DNA from: Gallionella sp.
GTDB lineage: Bacteria > Pseudomonadota > Gammaproteobacteria > Burkholderiales > Gallionellaceae
NCBI GenBank assembly: GCA_028707275.1
Contig: JAQTUP010000006.1
Location: forward strand, 62,001 to 126,000
DNA length: 64,000 bases
Direction: 5' to 3'
Each line of letters starts with the position of its first letter. Position 1 is the first letter of the stretch. The position numbers were made by a program, and so were the translations under genes. Under the pieces are notes generated by a model. It saw only the letters and a program-made list of their open reading frames with translations, did not search any database and had not been told where the DNA came from. Positions 29,174 to 38,632 of the stretch are shown one piece after another.

Positions 29174-29238
29174 TTTTCCTGTCCTTAATGGTCAAATTGA
29201 GTGGTGAATTGCATAGCGTTAGATTAAAAATTTGTTGC

Positions 29239-30309
29239 TCATTGCAACGAAACTATCCTACGCATTGTTATTTGCATCTCTTGATCTATTCGGGCTGTGT
29301 CTTGGCTTTTGACAACCGCTGCTTCCGAAGCTTTTAATTCAACCCTTGCCTTGCTAGCTTTCATTACTCGCCCGACGCAATGCATGGTGTCCACATAACC
29401 CTGTTCAATCCACGAAGGAATTTTTTCAGCATGAAAACCGAGTACATCAGGGACTAAACCTTCCCTAGAGATATTCGACTGGGGGCGTATTTCCAGGATA
29501 GTTGCATCAGGAAAATCATGTCTACTCCACAGAGAGCCATCTGAGAGATGGGTCACGATGACCATATTGCAACCAGCCTCAAGCAAGGGAGTAATCGGCG
29601 TATTCCCCTGCATTTTCTGCCAACCACCTTGAGCTCCATCTGAATAGAGCGTGTCATTGATTTTTTTTGGGGCGAATAACAGAGGAATTGCTGCTGATGC
29701 AAGTAAGGCTTCTTTTTGTTCTAAAAGCGGTAAGGATTGAATATGAATAAATTCGGAGGCTGCTGAATCTACAATGCCTAGCTCCGCGACAGCGCACCGC
29801 AACAAATCACGCAAAGCATGATTGTGCTTAAAAACCGAAATAAACAACGGCAAACCACTGTTTAAGGCGTCTTGATCTAAATATCGGTTTATGTGGTTTT
29901 GTAAAGGGGTATCAGATAAAGCTCCGTCATTCAATCCACCTAAAAAGTTTGATATTCCCGCAGGCATTGCACCGCCAGCAATGTGCTGTGCTTTTTGAAC
30001 TATTTCATTCAGCACACTCGCGCCAGCAAGATGAAGACCGCTTGCTGCTAACAGTTGTATGTAGGCGGGAAAGTTAAATTTCAACGGTGAAGTGTTTGCC
30101 AAGTCCATCCACAACGTTTCAAGACGAACCGCCCCTTCTTGCAATGACGGTGCAGCGGCCAAAATTGCACCATTGAGTGCGCCAATACTAGCACCTGCGA
30201 CTGCGTCAACCTGAGCACCAACTTCATGCAATGCCTTTACTACACCCACATGGTATGCGCCTTTTGCCCCCCCACCGGAAAGCACTAATCCTACTTTCAT
30301 ATCGCTCAT
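29239..30309 (-). CDS. Patatin-like phospholipase
   Basis: 356 residues. Lipid hydrolase with an oxyanion loop SGGGAKGAYHVG (11-22), nucleophile elbow GASIG with Ser41, and catalytic Asp224 in YSDGAQGG. All three catalytic parts are intact. No signal peptide is seen, so it probably acts on inner-membrane lipids from the cytosol. The ATG overlaps the stop of the RdcB-like gene (ATGA), so its synthesis is coupled to the dynamin module. Patatins are effectors in CBASS-type defence; here the role is inferred. Confidence 0.9.
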   Translation of the reverse strand: MSDMKVGLVLSGGGAKGAYHVGVVKALHEVGAQVDAVAGASIGALNGAILAAAPSLQEGAVRLETLWMDLANTSPLKFNFPAYIQLLAASGLHLAGASVLNEIVQKAQHIAGGAMPAGISNFLGGLNDGALSDTPLQNHINRYLDQDALNSGLPLFISVFKHNHALRDLLRCAVAELGIVDSAASEFIHIQSLPLLEQKEALLASAAIPLLFAPKKINDTLYSDGAQGGWQKMQGNTPITPLLEAGCNMVIVTHLSDGSLWSRHDFPDATILEIRPQSNISREGLVPDVLGFHAEKIPSWIEQGYVDTMHCVGRVMKASKARVELKASEAAVVKSQDTARIDQEMQITMRRIVSLQ

Positions 30310-31211
30310 AAATATTGTTCCGAAAAAAGCTCTGAAACCAAAGCGGGAGCCAATCTATTAGCATTGCATCTATTAGGAAACTTTAACGGTCTTTGCTCCG
30401 GTAATTGGCTGATTGAAAATACGAACGGTTGTACTTCAGAATTAGACCAATCGCCAAGATAGGCCAGGGCATCGGTTGCATCAGGAAGCTGTGTTCTAGC
30501 TGTTGGTTTGGCGAGCCAAAATGTCATATCTGAACGTTCGGCTGCTTCAATGCGCGCATCATTTGTCAATTGACTGATTGCTCTATTTGCTAAATCGCCT
30601 AGAAATCCTTGCCGAATTTGATTGTCGTGAACTCGGCAATAATCACCAAATACACCCCAGCGTAATTCTTCCATTGCGGCATAACAACGACCGGCGAGTG
30701 AAAAAGTATTAAAACGCCCTGCCGACCACTTATTGAAAACCTGCTCCAATTGACGCTCGGCACGTTGTTCGAAGTCAATTCGATCAATTTGTTGGCTCAA
30801 CTGGTCACACCGTTTATTCAGGTCGGTTGACAATTTTTGCAGTTGCTGGCGGGTATTGGCAGAGTAATGTGCAAGTGTCGTTACATTCTGCGTTATTACG
30901 CTCAAACGCTCATTTACCTTAACAATCGCGTAATTACTAAGAGCGAGAGATTCCGTTAGTTCGCCAAGCCAAATGAGAGAACCTTCAACCCCATCAATCA
31001 AACTTGCATTGATTTCTGCCTGCCTCCTTGCTCCTTGACCCGTGAAGCCGTCATAGAACCGAGCGCCCATACCTGTTCTTTGACGCTGCACTCGTAGATG
31101 ATCTCGTGCGACATCAATACCGTTGGCAAAATCAACGATAAATTTTTCAGGGAGAGAGCTTAAAACTTGGCAAATTTCAGAATCTCTTGTAATCGGCGCT
31201 AAGTCATTCAT
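30306..31211 (-). CDS. YjcZ/RdcB-like protein, partner of the dynamin-like GTPase
   Basis: 301 residues, close in length to E. coli YjcZ, whose gene lies next to the dynamin-like crfC (yjdA). Visible parts: a Gly/Arg-rich FYDGFTGQGARRQAEINASL segment (about 53-72), a coiled-coil (about 105-165), and a C-terminal globular region. YjcZ has been described as a diguanylate cyclase regulator (RdcB). Assignment rests on size, sequence feel and neighbour. The start overlaps the dynamin stop (ATGA). Confidence 0.65.
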   Translation of the reverse strand: MNDLAPITRDSEICQVLSSLPEKFIVDFANGIDVARDHLRVQRQRTGMGARFYDGFTGQGARRQAEINASLIDGVEGSLIWLGELTESLALSNYAIVKVNERLSVITQNVTTLAHYSANTRQQLQKLSTDLNKRCDQLSQQIDRIDFEQRAERQLEQVFNKWSAGRFNTFSLAGRCYAAMEELRWGVFGDYCRVHDNQIRQGFLGDLANRAISQLTNDARIEAAERSDMTFWLAKPTARTQLPDATDALAYLGDWSNSEVQPFVFSISQLPEQRPLKFPNRCNANRLAPALVSELFSEQYL

Positions 31212-33634
31212 ACTGCCAGCGTCCCATATTGTTCTACGTCCTTCTTTAATTCACGACTATCAGTCAGAATGTCGGGAACGTTTTTTTTTAAGGCACTTAA
31301 TTTTAAAATGAGCTCATGCTGTTCCACTTTGCTCTTTTCTTGGTCGCGTATACCCTGCATTAAATCTCCTCGGATCTGCTCCACGGACTCCTTAAATCCA
31401 GCAAAAAAATCATTGATCCCATCATTAAGCGGCTTTTTGATATAAATCCCAACGGCCTCAGCTAGCCCATCCACCGCTTGATCAACCGAACGATTAGCAG
31501 CATTTTGGATGTTACGAATATCTATTTCATAAAATTGTTCCGTAGTTTTGTAGTCTTCCCACCCCCAATCATCAGTGCTGAACCAGCCGCAAACTTTACC
31601 CCATGCACCTGACTGCCTACGATTACGCGTAACCGTTTTCTGCCTCTCACTCACAATATCTCCCAACATGTCCGCACCAGAAAATCCCAGCGCCAGTTTA
31701 GAAGTGTTAGGAATGCGCAACTCCATTGCAAAACCATCTTTTTCGAAGCGGCTCTTCATTTCACTTAGAATTTTTTCAGTTTCCCTAACTACGTCATTCT
31801 TGAAGTCAACTTGAAAAGCAGCAAGAACTTCTGTCATTCCTAGTTGCATGACGCTTTCAGCGTTTTCAAATATACCGGATATGGATTTCTGGATTTTATT
31901 TATCAGCTTTTCTGCATCATTTCGTTTATCAAACTTCATAACAGGATCATCAGGATCAAAGTCCATATCCGTGCTTATGGAATAGCGAATTTTGCCCAAT
32001 TTACCCATAAGAGATGCAAAAATGCCTGCGGAGCCAACTGGCTTAGTTAGTTCTTGTTTCTTTTCTTCAGCTTTCTTGCTGTCAATCGCCCGCTTCTCTA
32101 GTTGCTTTCCTTCTTTAAAATAGGCACTCAACGCTTCTGCAATATGCGTTTTAACACCTCCGAACACCAGTTCAGTACCCTTAGTGAGTTTTTTAAGTTT
32201 CGTATCCGCATTTAGCTTTGCTTCTACCTCAATACTTTCAACTCGATCAATATCTTGCTTCAAATTCTTGATTTGTCGTTCAAGCTCATCAGCACTTTTG
32301 CCTAAAGCGGTTGCTCGGGTATTGAGCAGATTTTGCATTTTTTCTGCCATATCAACTAATTTGGCGGCTGATGAATCAACGGCATATATAGCGGCGCGTA
32401 TGTGCGCAGTGCGAATTACTTTTTCCAGAGGAGCATGAAAAAGTGAATCTTTCCAAAGTGCATCTGCGGATGCTTTAACTTCGGCTAAATCATGAATTTT
32501 TGACTCCCATCTGCGACCAAACGCCTCTTCGCCAAAGTCAGAAATCCATGGATGTTTAATTGCGTCAGGAAGCTTTTTATTGACATGCAATTCGTGACGG
32601 GCACGATTAGCCAAGTAGGCCCAGCGTGATGAAACAGGAAAAACATTGTCGGAGGAAATACTCCCCGCCATCAGGCTTCCTGCCACAAAGCTTTTAACCT
32701 CTTCTTCCGTGTCACCATGGCGATCTTTTTGGTCGAATTTATTGACCAATGTATAAAGGCGACCTTTGGTCACACTGGCAATCTCACTGAGTTCCTTGCG
32801 CACTTCTTCATCAGCTTCTGATTTAAGTTGGGTAAAGTCAAGAATCGCCAGCACCGCAGATGCCTTACTAAGTTGCTCACGCAACATTTTTTTCAGGTGT
32901 GGCTGCCCTGATTCATTAGGACCCGGGGTATCCAGAAGCGTTAACCTACCTTTTGCTTGTGCCATCTCCCGTAAGTGAGCAAACTCGACTTCGATAACAG
33001 GTAACTCATGAATTTCATCGTAATCAGAAAAAGGGAAGTCAATTTCTAATGCGCGAGATAGGCGTACCAAGTCGTTCAATCCACGCAAAAACAAGAAAAT
33101 CTCATCAGCACCTTGATAGCGAGTTTTAAATTTTTCACCGTTCTTAATCAGGGTGATGATTTCTTTCATATCGGAGTCAATAACAAGCTCTTTAATCGCA
33201 GCAGCGTTTTCTGGCTTCTTCAATGAATTGCGTAGCAAACCCATGAGGGTATGAATAGGCCGATCATTGTCAAATTTTAAAATAGGTTCTATCTGTCCCG
33301 TAGTATGGCGAATCAAAGTGGGGAGTGCCGTCATGGGACGGTTGCGATTAGGCAGAACTTCAGTACCCACGATGGCATTGATAGAAGTAGATTTTCCTGC
33401 TTTCATCGTTCCCACAACAGCAAGAACCATTTCTAATTCATTCAGTTTTTTATGCTCTCCGGCCAATACCTCAATGTGTTTCTGAGCTGATGTGCGATCA
33501 AAAGTTTGTTTTTCACCCGACTTACCCTCTGTTAATACACCCAGCTCGCCCATCATTTTCTGCAACACGTTAATTTCCAGAGCAACTAAGCGCAACGCTT
33601 CATCGCGAAGAGTTTCGATATTTTGTTCGTGCAC
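31208..33634 (-). CDS. Dynamin-like GTPase, CrfC (YjdA)-like
   Basis: 808 residues from GTG at 33634, which has AAAGGA seven bases upstream; a TTG at 33649 is less likely. GTPase motifs: G1 GTMKAGKS (about 75-82), G2 Thr in PMTALPT, G3 LLDTPGPNE (about 233-241) and G4 NKFD (about 298-301). Downstream are long helical stretches (about 410-500) and basic residues as in bacterial dynamins, which remodel membranes or nucleoid/replication complexes. The length and yjcZ-like neighbour resemble E. coli crfC-yjcZ. A downstream patatin adds a possible membrane effector. Confidence 0.87.
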   Translation of the reverse strand: MHEQNIETLRDEALRLVALEINVLQKMMGELGVLTEGKSGEKQTFDRTSAQKHIEVLAGEHKKLNELEMVLAVVGTMKAGKSTSINAIVGTEVLPNRNRPMTALPTLIRHTTGQIEPILKFDNDRPIHTLMGLLRNSLKKPENAAAIKELVIDSDMKEIITLIKNGEKFKTRYQGADEIFLFLRGLNDLVRLSRALEIDFPFSDYDEIHELPVIEVEFAHLREMAQAKGRLTLLDTPGPNESGQPHLKKMLREQLSKASAVLAILDFTQLKSEADEEVRKELSEIASVTKGRLYTLVNKFDQKDRHGDTEEEVKSFVAGSLMAGSISSDNVFPVSSRWAYLANRARHELHVNKKLPDAIKHPWISDFGEEAFGRRWESKIHDLAEVKASADALWKDSLFHAPLEKVIRTAHIRAAIYAVDSSAAKLVDMAEKMQNLLNTRATALGKSADELERQIKNLKQDIDRVESIEVEAKLNADTKLKKLTKGTELVFGGVKTHIAEALSAYFKEGKQLEKRAIDSKKAEEKKQELTKPVGSAGIFASLMGKLGKIRYSISTDMDFDPDDPVMKFDKRNDAEKLINKIQKSISGIFENAESVMQLGMTEVLAAFQVDFKNDVVRETEKILSEMKSRFEKDGFAMELRIPNTSKLALGFSGADMLGDIVSERQKTVTRNRRQSGAWGKVCGWFSTDDWGWEDYKTTEQFYEIDIRNIQNAANRSVDQAVDGLAEAVGIYIKKPLNDGINDFFAGFKESVEQIRGDLMQGIRDQEKSKVEQHELILKLSALKKNVPDILTDSRELKKDVEQYGTLAV

Positions 33635-33661
33635 AGCAGTTCCTTTCAATGGGTTAAAATT

Positions 33662-34594
33662 TTATTTGCTCAAGTACTTTTCAATCTCCCCCTCCATCTC
33701 CGCCTGCAACCCTTCCGGGCTGATGATGCGGATGTGGGGAATCCAGTAACGGACGATGGGGATGATCTGGTTGAGGTGGCCGACTTTGGCTGAGATAATC
33801 AGGCCGCCGTCTTCGAGTTCTTTTTCGATGACCTGGTGGGCGATCAGTTTGCGGCGTTTGAAGTAATCGGCGACTTCACAGCTGATTTTGAGGACGATTT
33901 CCTTTTTCTCGCCCAGCCAGATGCCGTCTTCTTCCTGCAAGGTCTTGTCCACCGCAGGATCAAACTCAAAGTGGCTGCCGCTCAATATTTCCAGCCGATC
34001 CAGCCGGGTGAAGGAGAACGTCTTGAGCTTCTCGCCGTGCCTGGCGGCCATATACCAGATGCCCTTGTTATTGATCAGCTTGTATGGCTCGATGTCTGTA
34101 TAGCGCTTCAATTCGCCCCGACTGGGGTAGTGAAAGCTGATTTTGTTTCGCGCGACGATGGCCTGCTCGATGCTGCGGAATAGTTCGGCCTTGCCTGCCA
34201 GGTCTTCGTAGTGGTGGCCTTTGATGAGCAGCGCGCTTTGGATGCTGGCATCGAATACGTCGCGCAAAAAATCATCCGACAGGGAAGGAAACATGCCGTG
34301 CATGCCCGCAAGAGCTGCGAAGCGTTCGATGTCGCGGGTGTTGAGCTTGCCCAGATAAATCGGGTCGAGGTGGTAGAGCTTGCCGGTGCGTTGCAGCGGC
34401 AGATAGGCGAAGCGTTCGTTCAAATCGCGCTGGATGGTTCGCAGCGTGACGTGAAATTCCTCGCAGAGCTGAAGCGGGTTGAGCTTCTCGCCCTGATTCA
34501 GTTTGATCAGGATTTGCACGAGACGATAGACGATGGTTTCGTGACTGGCTGTCATGTTCTTGTTATGTGGCGCAGTCGTTGAGTGGTGCGACAT
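33662..34594 (-). CDS. WYL-domain transcriptional regulator
   Basis: 310 residues: N-terminal winged helix (ETIVYRLVQILIKLNQGEKL...TLRTIQRDLNE, about 19-60), a WYL domain (about 150-215 with ISFHYPSRGE and GIWYMAARHGEKLKTFSFTRLDRL), and a C-terminal WCX-like domain. The start is 34594 or a later ATG at residue 14. The gene lies 27 bases upstream of the dynamin gene on the same strand. WYL regulators commonly control defence loci (for example BrxR and CapW types), so it is likely to control this operon. The ligand is unknown. Confidence 0.85.
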   Translation of the reverse strand: MSHHSTTAPHNKNMTASHETIVYRLVQILIKLNQGEKLNPLQLCEEFHVTLRTIQRDLNERFAYLPLQRTGKLYHLDPIYLGKLNTRDIERFAALAGMHGMFPSLSDDFLRDVFDASIQSALLIKGHHYEDLAGKAELFRSIEQAIVARNKISFHYPSRGELKRYTDIEPYKLINNKGIWYMAARHGEKLKTFSFTRLDRLEILSGSHFEFDPAVDKTLQEEDGIWLGEKKEIVLKISCEVADYFKRRKLIAHQVIEKELEDGGLIISAKVGHLNQIIPIVRYWIPHIRIISPEGLQAEMEGEIEKYLSK

Positions 34595-34642
34595 TCTAAC
34601 CCTGCGCGGTGTTGAAATATATAGGCCAAAGGATATAGATAG

Positions 34643-34666
34643 CGGTTCATCGGTTCATCGGTTCAG
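34643..34666. repeat. Three 8-bp direct repeats
   Basis: CGGTTCAT, CGGTTCAT, CGGTTCAG. Located about 50 bases upstream of the WYL gene start. Confidence 0.75.
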
Positions 34667-34970
34667 CAGCATGGCATGTAATATTTGCCCGATGGCCAAA
34701 ACGCTGAGAGCGTCGCATGTGTCTGGGGTAGTCGTTATTTTCATGATGGGTCTCGGTTCGGTTTTCGGTTTTCGGTTCGCGATTCGCGGTTTGTGCGGTG
34801 CTGCTGAGTACGCTACGCATTGTAGGCGGCACACACGACAGGTCGTGTCGTTTTCCCGGCACGGAAAAATATTTTTACAGACTGATGCCGCGAGCAACCC
34901 ATGTTGGAGTCTTGCCAGCTTTCAAAAGAGTGAAAAAACCACTTTACTTTGTAGCGCAGCAAGTTCAAGA

Positions 34971-34982
34971 TGTACGCGTACA
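34971..34982. promoter_or_regulatory. Candidate VapB operator
   Basis: TGTACGCGTACA is a perfect 12-bp palindrome 16 bases before the vapB ATG, a usual place for antitoxin autoregulation. Confidence 0.5.
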
Positions 34983-34998
34983 CACAGGAGAGAAAAAG

Positions 34999-35238
34999 AT
35001 GGCAACAGTAACCAGAATTTTCAAGAACGGCAATTCGCAGGCGGTACGTATTCCTGCCGAATTGGCCTATGAGCGCAACGATCTGGACGTTGAAATTGAA
35101 CGCGTTGGCGATCAGATCGTAATACGTCCGGCTCGCCGCCGCCTGGATCAGGTGATGGTAAAATTCGCTCAGTTCTCAGCGGATTTTATGGCTGAAGGCC
35201 GGGGGGAGAATGAAGAAGCGCGGCGAGATATGCTATGA
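34999..35238 (+). CDS. vapB: Antitoxin VapB (AbrB/SpoVT type)
   Basis: 79 residues with the swapped-hairpin AbrB fold: VTRIFKNGNSQAVRIPAELAY (about 4-24) and EIERVGDQIVIRPA. ATG at 34999 with AGGAGAG eight bases upstream. The C-terminal tail would neutralise the PIN toxin encoded next. Confidence 0.92.
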   Translation: MATVTRIFKNGNSQAVRIPAELAYERNDLDVEIERVGDQIVIRPARRRLDQVMVKFAQFSADFMAEGRGENEEARRDML

Positions 35239-35645
35239 CTTGCCGCTACATGCTCGACACCAATATCTGTATCTATTTGATGAAGCACCAACCGCCTGAG
35301 GTGGCAGCACGGTTCGCGCAATGCTATGTGGGTGATGTTGTGATTTCAGCCATCACACTGGCGGAACTGGAGTATGGCGTTGTGTGCTCGGGTGACAATT
35401 CGGCACATAACAAGGCGGCACTGGTCCGATTGCTCGAAGATATTGAGGTTGCACCTTTCGATGCAACAGCGGCCATAAAATACGGCCCGATACGTTTTGC
35501 CAACCGGGACAGGAAGCGCGATGCACTGGACAAACTGATTGCGGCACATGCGATTGCACTGGACGTGACGCTGGTGACGAACAACGAAGCAGATTTTGCA
35601 GGCTATCCCAACTTACGCATAGAAAACTGGGTCGCCTGTCATTGA
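35235..35645 (+). CDS. vapC: Toxin VapC (PIN ribonuclease)
   Basis: 136 residues. Acidic catalytic residues in YMLDTNICIYL (Asp8), LAELEYGV (Glu near 45), DALDKLIAAHAIA and TNNEADF near 115-121. ATGA overlap with vapB. Similar VapCs cut initiator tRNA; the target here is not tested. Confidence 0.92.
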   Translation: MTCRYMLDTNICIYLMKHQPPEVAARFAQCYVGDVVISAITLAELEYGVVCSGDNSAHNKAALVRLLEDIEVAPFDATAAIKYGPIRFANRDRKRDALDKLIAAHAIALDVTLVTNNEADFAGYPNLRIENWVACH

Positions 35646-35682
35646 AATAGCTTGCCGGGCCAGGCGTAGCGAACGCTGGTTA

Positions 35683-36069
35683 CTAAAATTCCTGCTTATT
35701 TTGAACACAACGGCCATATCCGATAAGCCGTCCCGTTGATGGATAAGAAATTGTCAAACTACCATCCACTCGGCTGATTTTCCAATCAGTATCAGGGCCT
35801 ATATTTCCTGCATCCCATTGATTAAATCCAATAAAACCGTTTGAAATGTAATATTCCTTGCATTTATATTCTGTACGTTTTTGTCCTGGCTTTAAGCATT
35901 TTTCATTTACGCTTTGAAGCCGTTGTGTATCAAGTGACATAGTTTTATTTGCCTCATCAAAATTCACTACAAAACTTCCCCTCTTGTATGTGCAATACAG
36001 ACTTACCTCTGCTGCCGAAGCGGTAAGGGCGAAGGATGACAACAATACCAACGTTAACAATTTTTTCAC
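35683..36069 (-). CDS. Small exported protein of unknown function
   Basis: 128 residues from GTG at 36069 (AGGG eight bases before), which gives a clean signal peptide VKKLLTLVLLSSFALTASAA; longer starts only add a poor leader. The mature protein has four or more Cys (YCTYKRG, KCLKPG, KCKEYY, GRCVQNK), which suggests disulfides. AT-rich. No family recognised. Confidence 0.6.
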   Translation of the reverse strand: MKKLLTLVLLSSFALTASAAEVSLYCTYKRGSFVVNFDEANKTMSLDTQRLQSVNEKCLKPGQKRTEYKCKEYYISNGFIGFNQWDAGNIGPDTDWKISRVDGSLTISYPSTGRLIGYGRCVQNKQEF

Positions 36070-36200
36070 TTTAATCCCTTTCAAGAAATTTATACAAAAC
36101 CGCATCACTGATTGTTTTTCCAATATGTACTACAACTAAAAACTCTAAGATACATTTATACCCAAAAATCAAAACAAACTAACTATTTGATCTTTAAATA

Positions 36201-37325
36201 TTATTTATTTATTATCATTTTCAGATAGGTCATATTGGTAATCGAATCGTCAATTGTTTCCCGCCCATATATTGTTTTGTAACCCTTCTTGGCAGCAAAC
36301 ATCTCCGGTGTATTTTCTGATATAAGACTTTGATTTTGATCAACTTCTATACACATATCTTCGGATTCGTTGAACCGACAGACAATAGCGTTTTTATCAG
36401 CTAAAGCTGAAGCCAAACTCAGCCTAACAGGTGCAGAATTTGCTTCTGGCACTGGTGTCGATTCAAGTATTGGCGCAGGAGCCTGAATTTCTTCTGAAGG
36501 GTATAGATTTGCGACACACTCCCGTCCTTCCTCCTTACAACCTTTTTCGATCACGCCCTTGCTCAGCAAATATATTTTGTCATTTTTAAATAACAACCCA
36601 GTCCCATTAGTCAAATTGATTGGATTAGAGAAAAAACCTTCATAGTCTACGAACGTGCCAGATGTTCCATATGACTGAACTAAAGTTCTACCATTTTCTT
36701 TTATGGTTACTGATTGCCCCGTGCCGCTTCCTCCGTCAAAATTGAAAGTGCGGCTTCCAATAAAGGGAATTTGGCTATTCGGCGAGGAAGCATTTTCGCC
36801 GCTACTCCCGATTGGGGCGGGTACAACTGAGGCTGCGGTTTCATTTTGATTGGTTTCGATTACTGACTTACCATTTTTAATCAAGATTGATGCCACAGCT
36901 AACACAACTAAAAAGACCGCCGTAATATACATCAGAGGTGACTTCCTCAAATCCTGCTGATCAACAATTCCCTCTTTAGCACCAACCAAACCAAGCAAGC
37001 CACCAATTGAGATGAGGGAACCCGAAAACCAGTTATAGAGATAAACGTCAAGTAAACCGCAAACCAAGGTAGCAAAAGCAAAAATCAGAATCACATTCTT
37101 CTTTTTTGCAGTGCCACCAACCAAAGAGCATATCAATGCTAATGCACTAACTACAATTGACAGGAGACCTGACCAAAGTACAAAAGCACCACTATTTGCG
37201 GCTCCATTATTCTCAGCTACCAAGCCAACCGCAGTGCCACCAAACCCACCGATAACGGTCATTATGCCGCCGCCCAAACCGATTAGTGAACCGATAATTC
37301 CCAATACAATCAATACAGTTTTCAT
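36201..37325 (-). CDS. Membrane protein with DUF4064-like N-terminus, unknown function
   Basis: 374 residues. Four hydrophobic helices (about 3-30, 47-70, 77-100, 131-150) of a Gly-rich DUF4064-like type, then an extracytoplasmic-looking low-complexity region (Ser/Pro/Glu rich) and a folded C-terminus with Cys residues (ending TYLKMIINK). AT-rich compared with the core. Function unknown; probably acquired. Confidence 0.55.
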   Translation of the reverse strand: MKTVLIVLGIIGSLIGLGGGIMTVIGGFGGTAVGLVAENNGAANSGAFVLWSGLLSIVVSALALICSLVGGTAKKKNVILIFAFATLVCGLLDVYLYNWFSGSLISIGGLLGLVGAKEGIVDQQDLRKSPLMYITAVFLVVLAVASILIKNGKSVIETNQNETAASVVPAPIGSSGENASSPNSQIPFIGSRTFNFDGGSGTGQSVTIKENGRTLVQSYGTSGTFVDYEGFFSNPINLTNGTGLLFKNDKIYLLSKGVIEKGCKEEGRECVANLYPSEEIQAPAPILESTPVPEANSAPVRLSLASALADKNAIVCRFNESEDMCIEVDQNQSLISENTPEMFAAKKGYKTIYGRETIDDSITNMTYLKMIINK

Positions 37326-37417
37326 AAATAATTTTCTCCTTTAAAAATTAACCTGCTTACCTGCCAATTGCTGCAACTTCCTGCCCTGCCATACGGTTCA
37401 TGCTGCGGCCCCTTCGC

Positions 37418-38632
37418 TCACTTCAGATAAGTGTTGTCATGAAGCGCTTGAATCCGCTTATGCATATCAGGATGCGTCGAGAATAATTCCCAGAACGAGG
37501 CGCTGCTGGAAATCTTGAAAGCGTTGTAGCTCAGCTGACCTGCCGGTGCCGTTTCAGTTTCCCCGGCGATAGTCTGTAGCGCTGCGGCCATGTGCTCCTT
37601 GCCTACCAGCGCTGCCGCAAAGGCATCCGCCCGATATTCTCGGCCTCTCGAAAAAGCCTTGAGGAACAGTCCGCCGAACAAAGTCAGGACGGTGGCGAGT
37701 AATGTCTTGACCAGCCACAAGAAAAATTCGATAGCAACACTGAATTGGTCCGAGAACCAGTTGACGATGCGAATTCCCTGCAAAGGGAGGATGCACGCCA
37801 GAACGATGCTGTTGAGCAGACCTTGCAGCAGCACCATGGCCAGCATATCCTGATTGCTTATGTGAGCAATTTCATGAGCGGCAACCGCACGTATCTGATT
37901 CGGACTCATTTTTTCCAGCAAAGCCGTGCTGAAGGCGACCAGCGAATTGCTGCGGCTCATGCCCGTGGCGAACGCATTCATGTCAGGACTGTCGTAGATA
38001 CCGACTTCCGGGCTCACCGGCAATTTCGCCTTACCTGCCAGTTCCGCAACGATTCCATACAGATATTCCTCAGCAACAGACAGCGTCTGGTTCGGGTCGA
38101 TGACATGAATATCATGCGCACGAATGGCCAGCCATTTGGCAAAAATCAATGAAAGGAAAGCGCCTGCAAAACCGATGAACGGCAGGATAAAGCCGATTCC
38201 GCCTATCCATCCGGAAGTGATGACAATTCCAAGGTTGATGAGCAAAAACCACTTGAAAAAACGCGCGTTGGACAACAGGCTCAAATTCGGCCCGCCCTCC
38301 CCGGTATAGGCATGCGACTGAGCGACGGTTGAGGACAACTCAATTGCACGATGGCGGGACGGAGGAAAAACCACAGTTGAAGCGACTCGAATAGACGCCA
38401 GCTCGCGGGCGACTTCGTCAGCTGTCTTGCCCTCGTTGTATTTTTCATCCCATTTAACCTGATCACACGTCAGGAACACTGCGGCTTCGATCCATGCGAG
38501 CAAAAGGCTGTAGATGACGAATGGGATGTAAAAAACACCCCGCCATTGCCCGAGATAAAAGCGATGAGCGCCAAGAAAACCGAGCAGGATGGCCAAAAGA
38601 GCGGCCGTTTTTTTACTTTTGTATGCTTTCAT
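37418..38632 (-). CDS. TM2-domain/HtpX-type M48 metalloprotease fusion
   Basis: 404 residues. Residues 1-55 form a TM2 domain (KSKKTAALLAILLGFLGAHRFYLGQ...), and residues from about 130 form a HtpX-like M48 peptidase with membrane helices, zinc motif HEIAH (about 257-261) and a third ligand Glu in GREYRADAFAAAL (about 339). The conserved NAFATG loop precedes the zinc site. HtpX degrades damaged membrane proteins. The TM2 fusion is unusual but the reading frame is continuous. Confidence 0.88.
   Translation of the reverse strand: MKAYKSKKTAALLAILLGFLGAHRFYLGQWRGVFYIPFVIYSLLLAWIEAAVFLTCDQVKWDEKYNEGKTADEVARELASIRVASTVVFPPSRHRAIELSSTVAQSHAYTGEGGPNLSLLSNARFFKWFLLINLGIVITSGWIGGIGFILPFIGFAGAFLSLIFAKWLAIRAHDIHVIDPNQTLSVAEEYLYGIVAELAGKAKLPVSPEVGIYDSPDMNAFATGMSRSNSLVAFSTALLEKMSPNQIRAVAAHEIAHISNQDMLAMVLLQGLLNSIVLACILPLQGIRIVNWFSDQFSVAIEFFLWLVKTLLATVLTLFGGLFLKAFSRGREYRADAFAAALVGKEHMAAALQTIAGETETAPAGQLSYNAFKISSSASFWELFSTHPDMHKRIQALHDNTYLK

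Larger units (their letters stand above)
34595..34998. other. 404-bp divergent gap, WYL gene to vapB
   Basis: Holds three 8-bp units CGGTTCAT (34643-34666), a run of GGTTTTC-type heptamers (34753-34790) and a palindrome before vapB. Promoters of the WYL operon and of vapBC must lie here. No gene. Confidence 0.6.
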
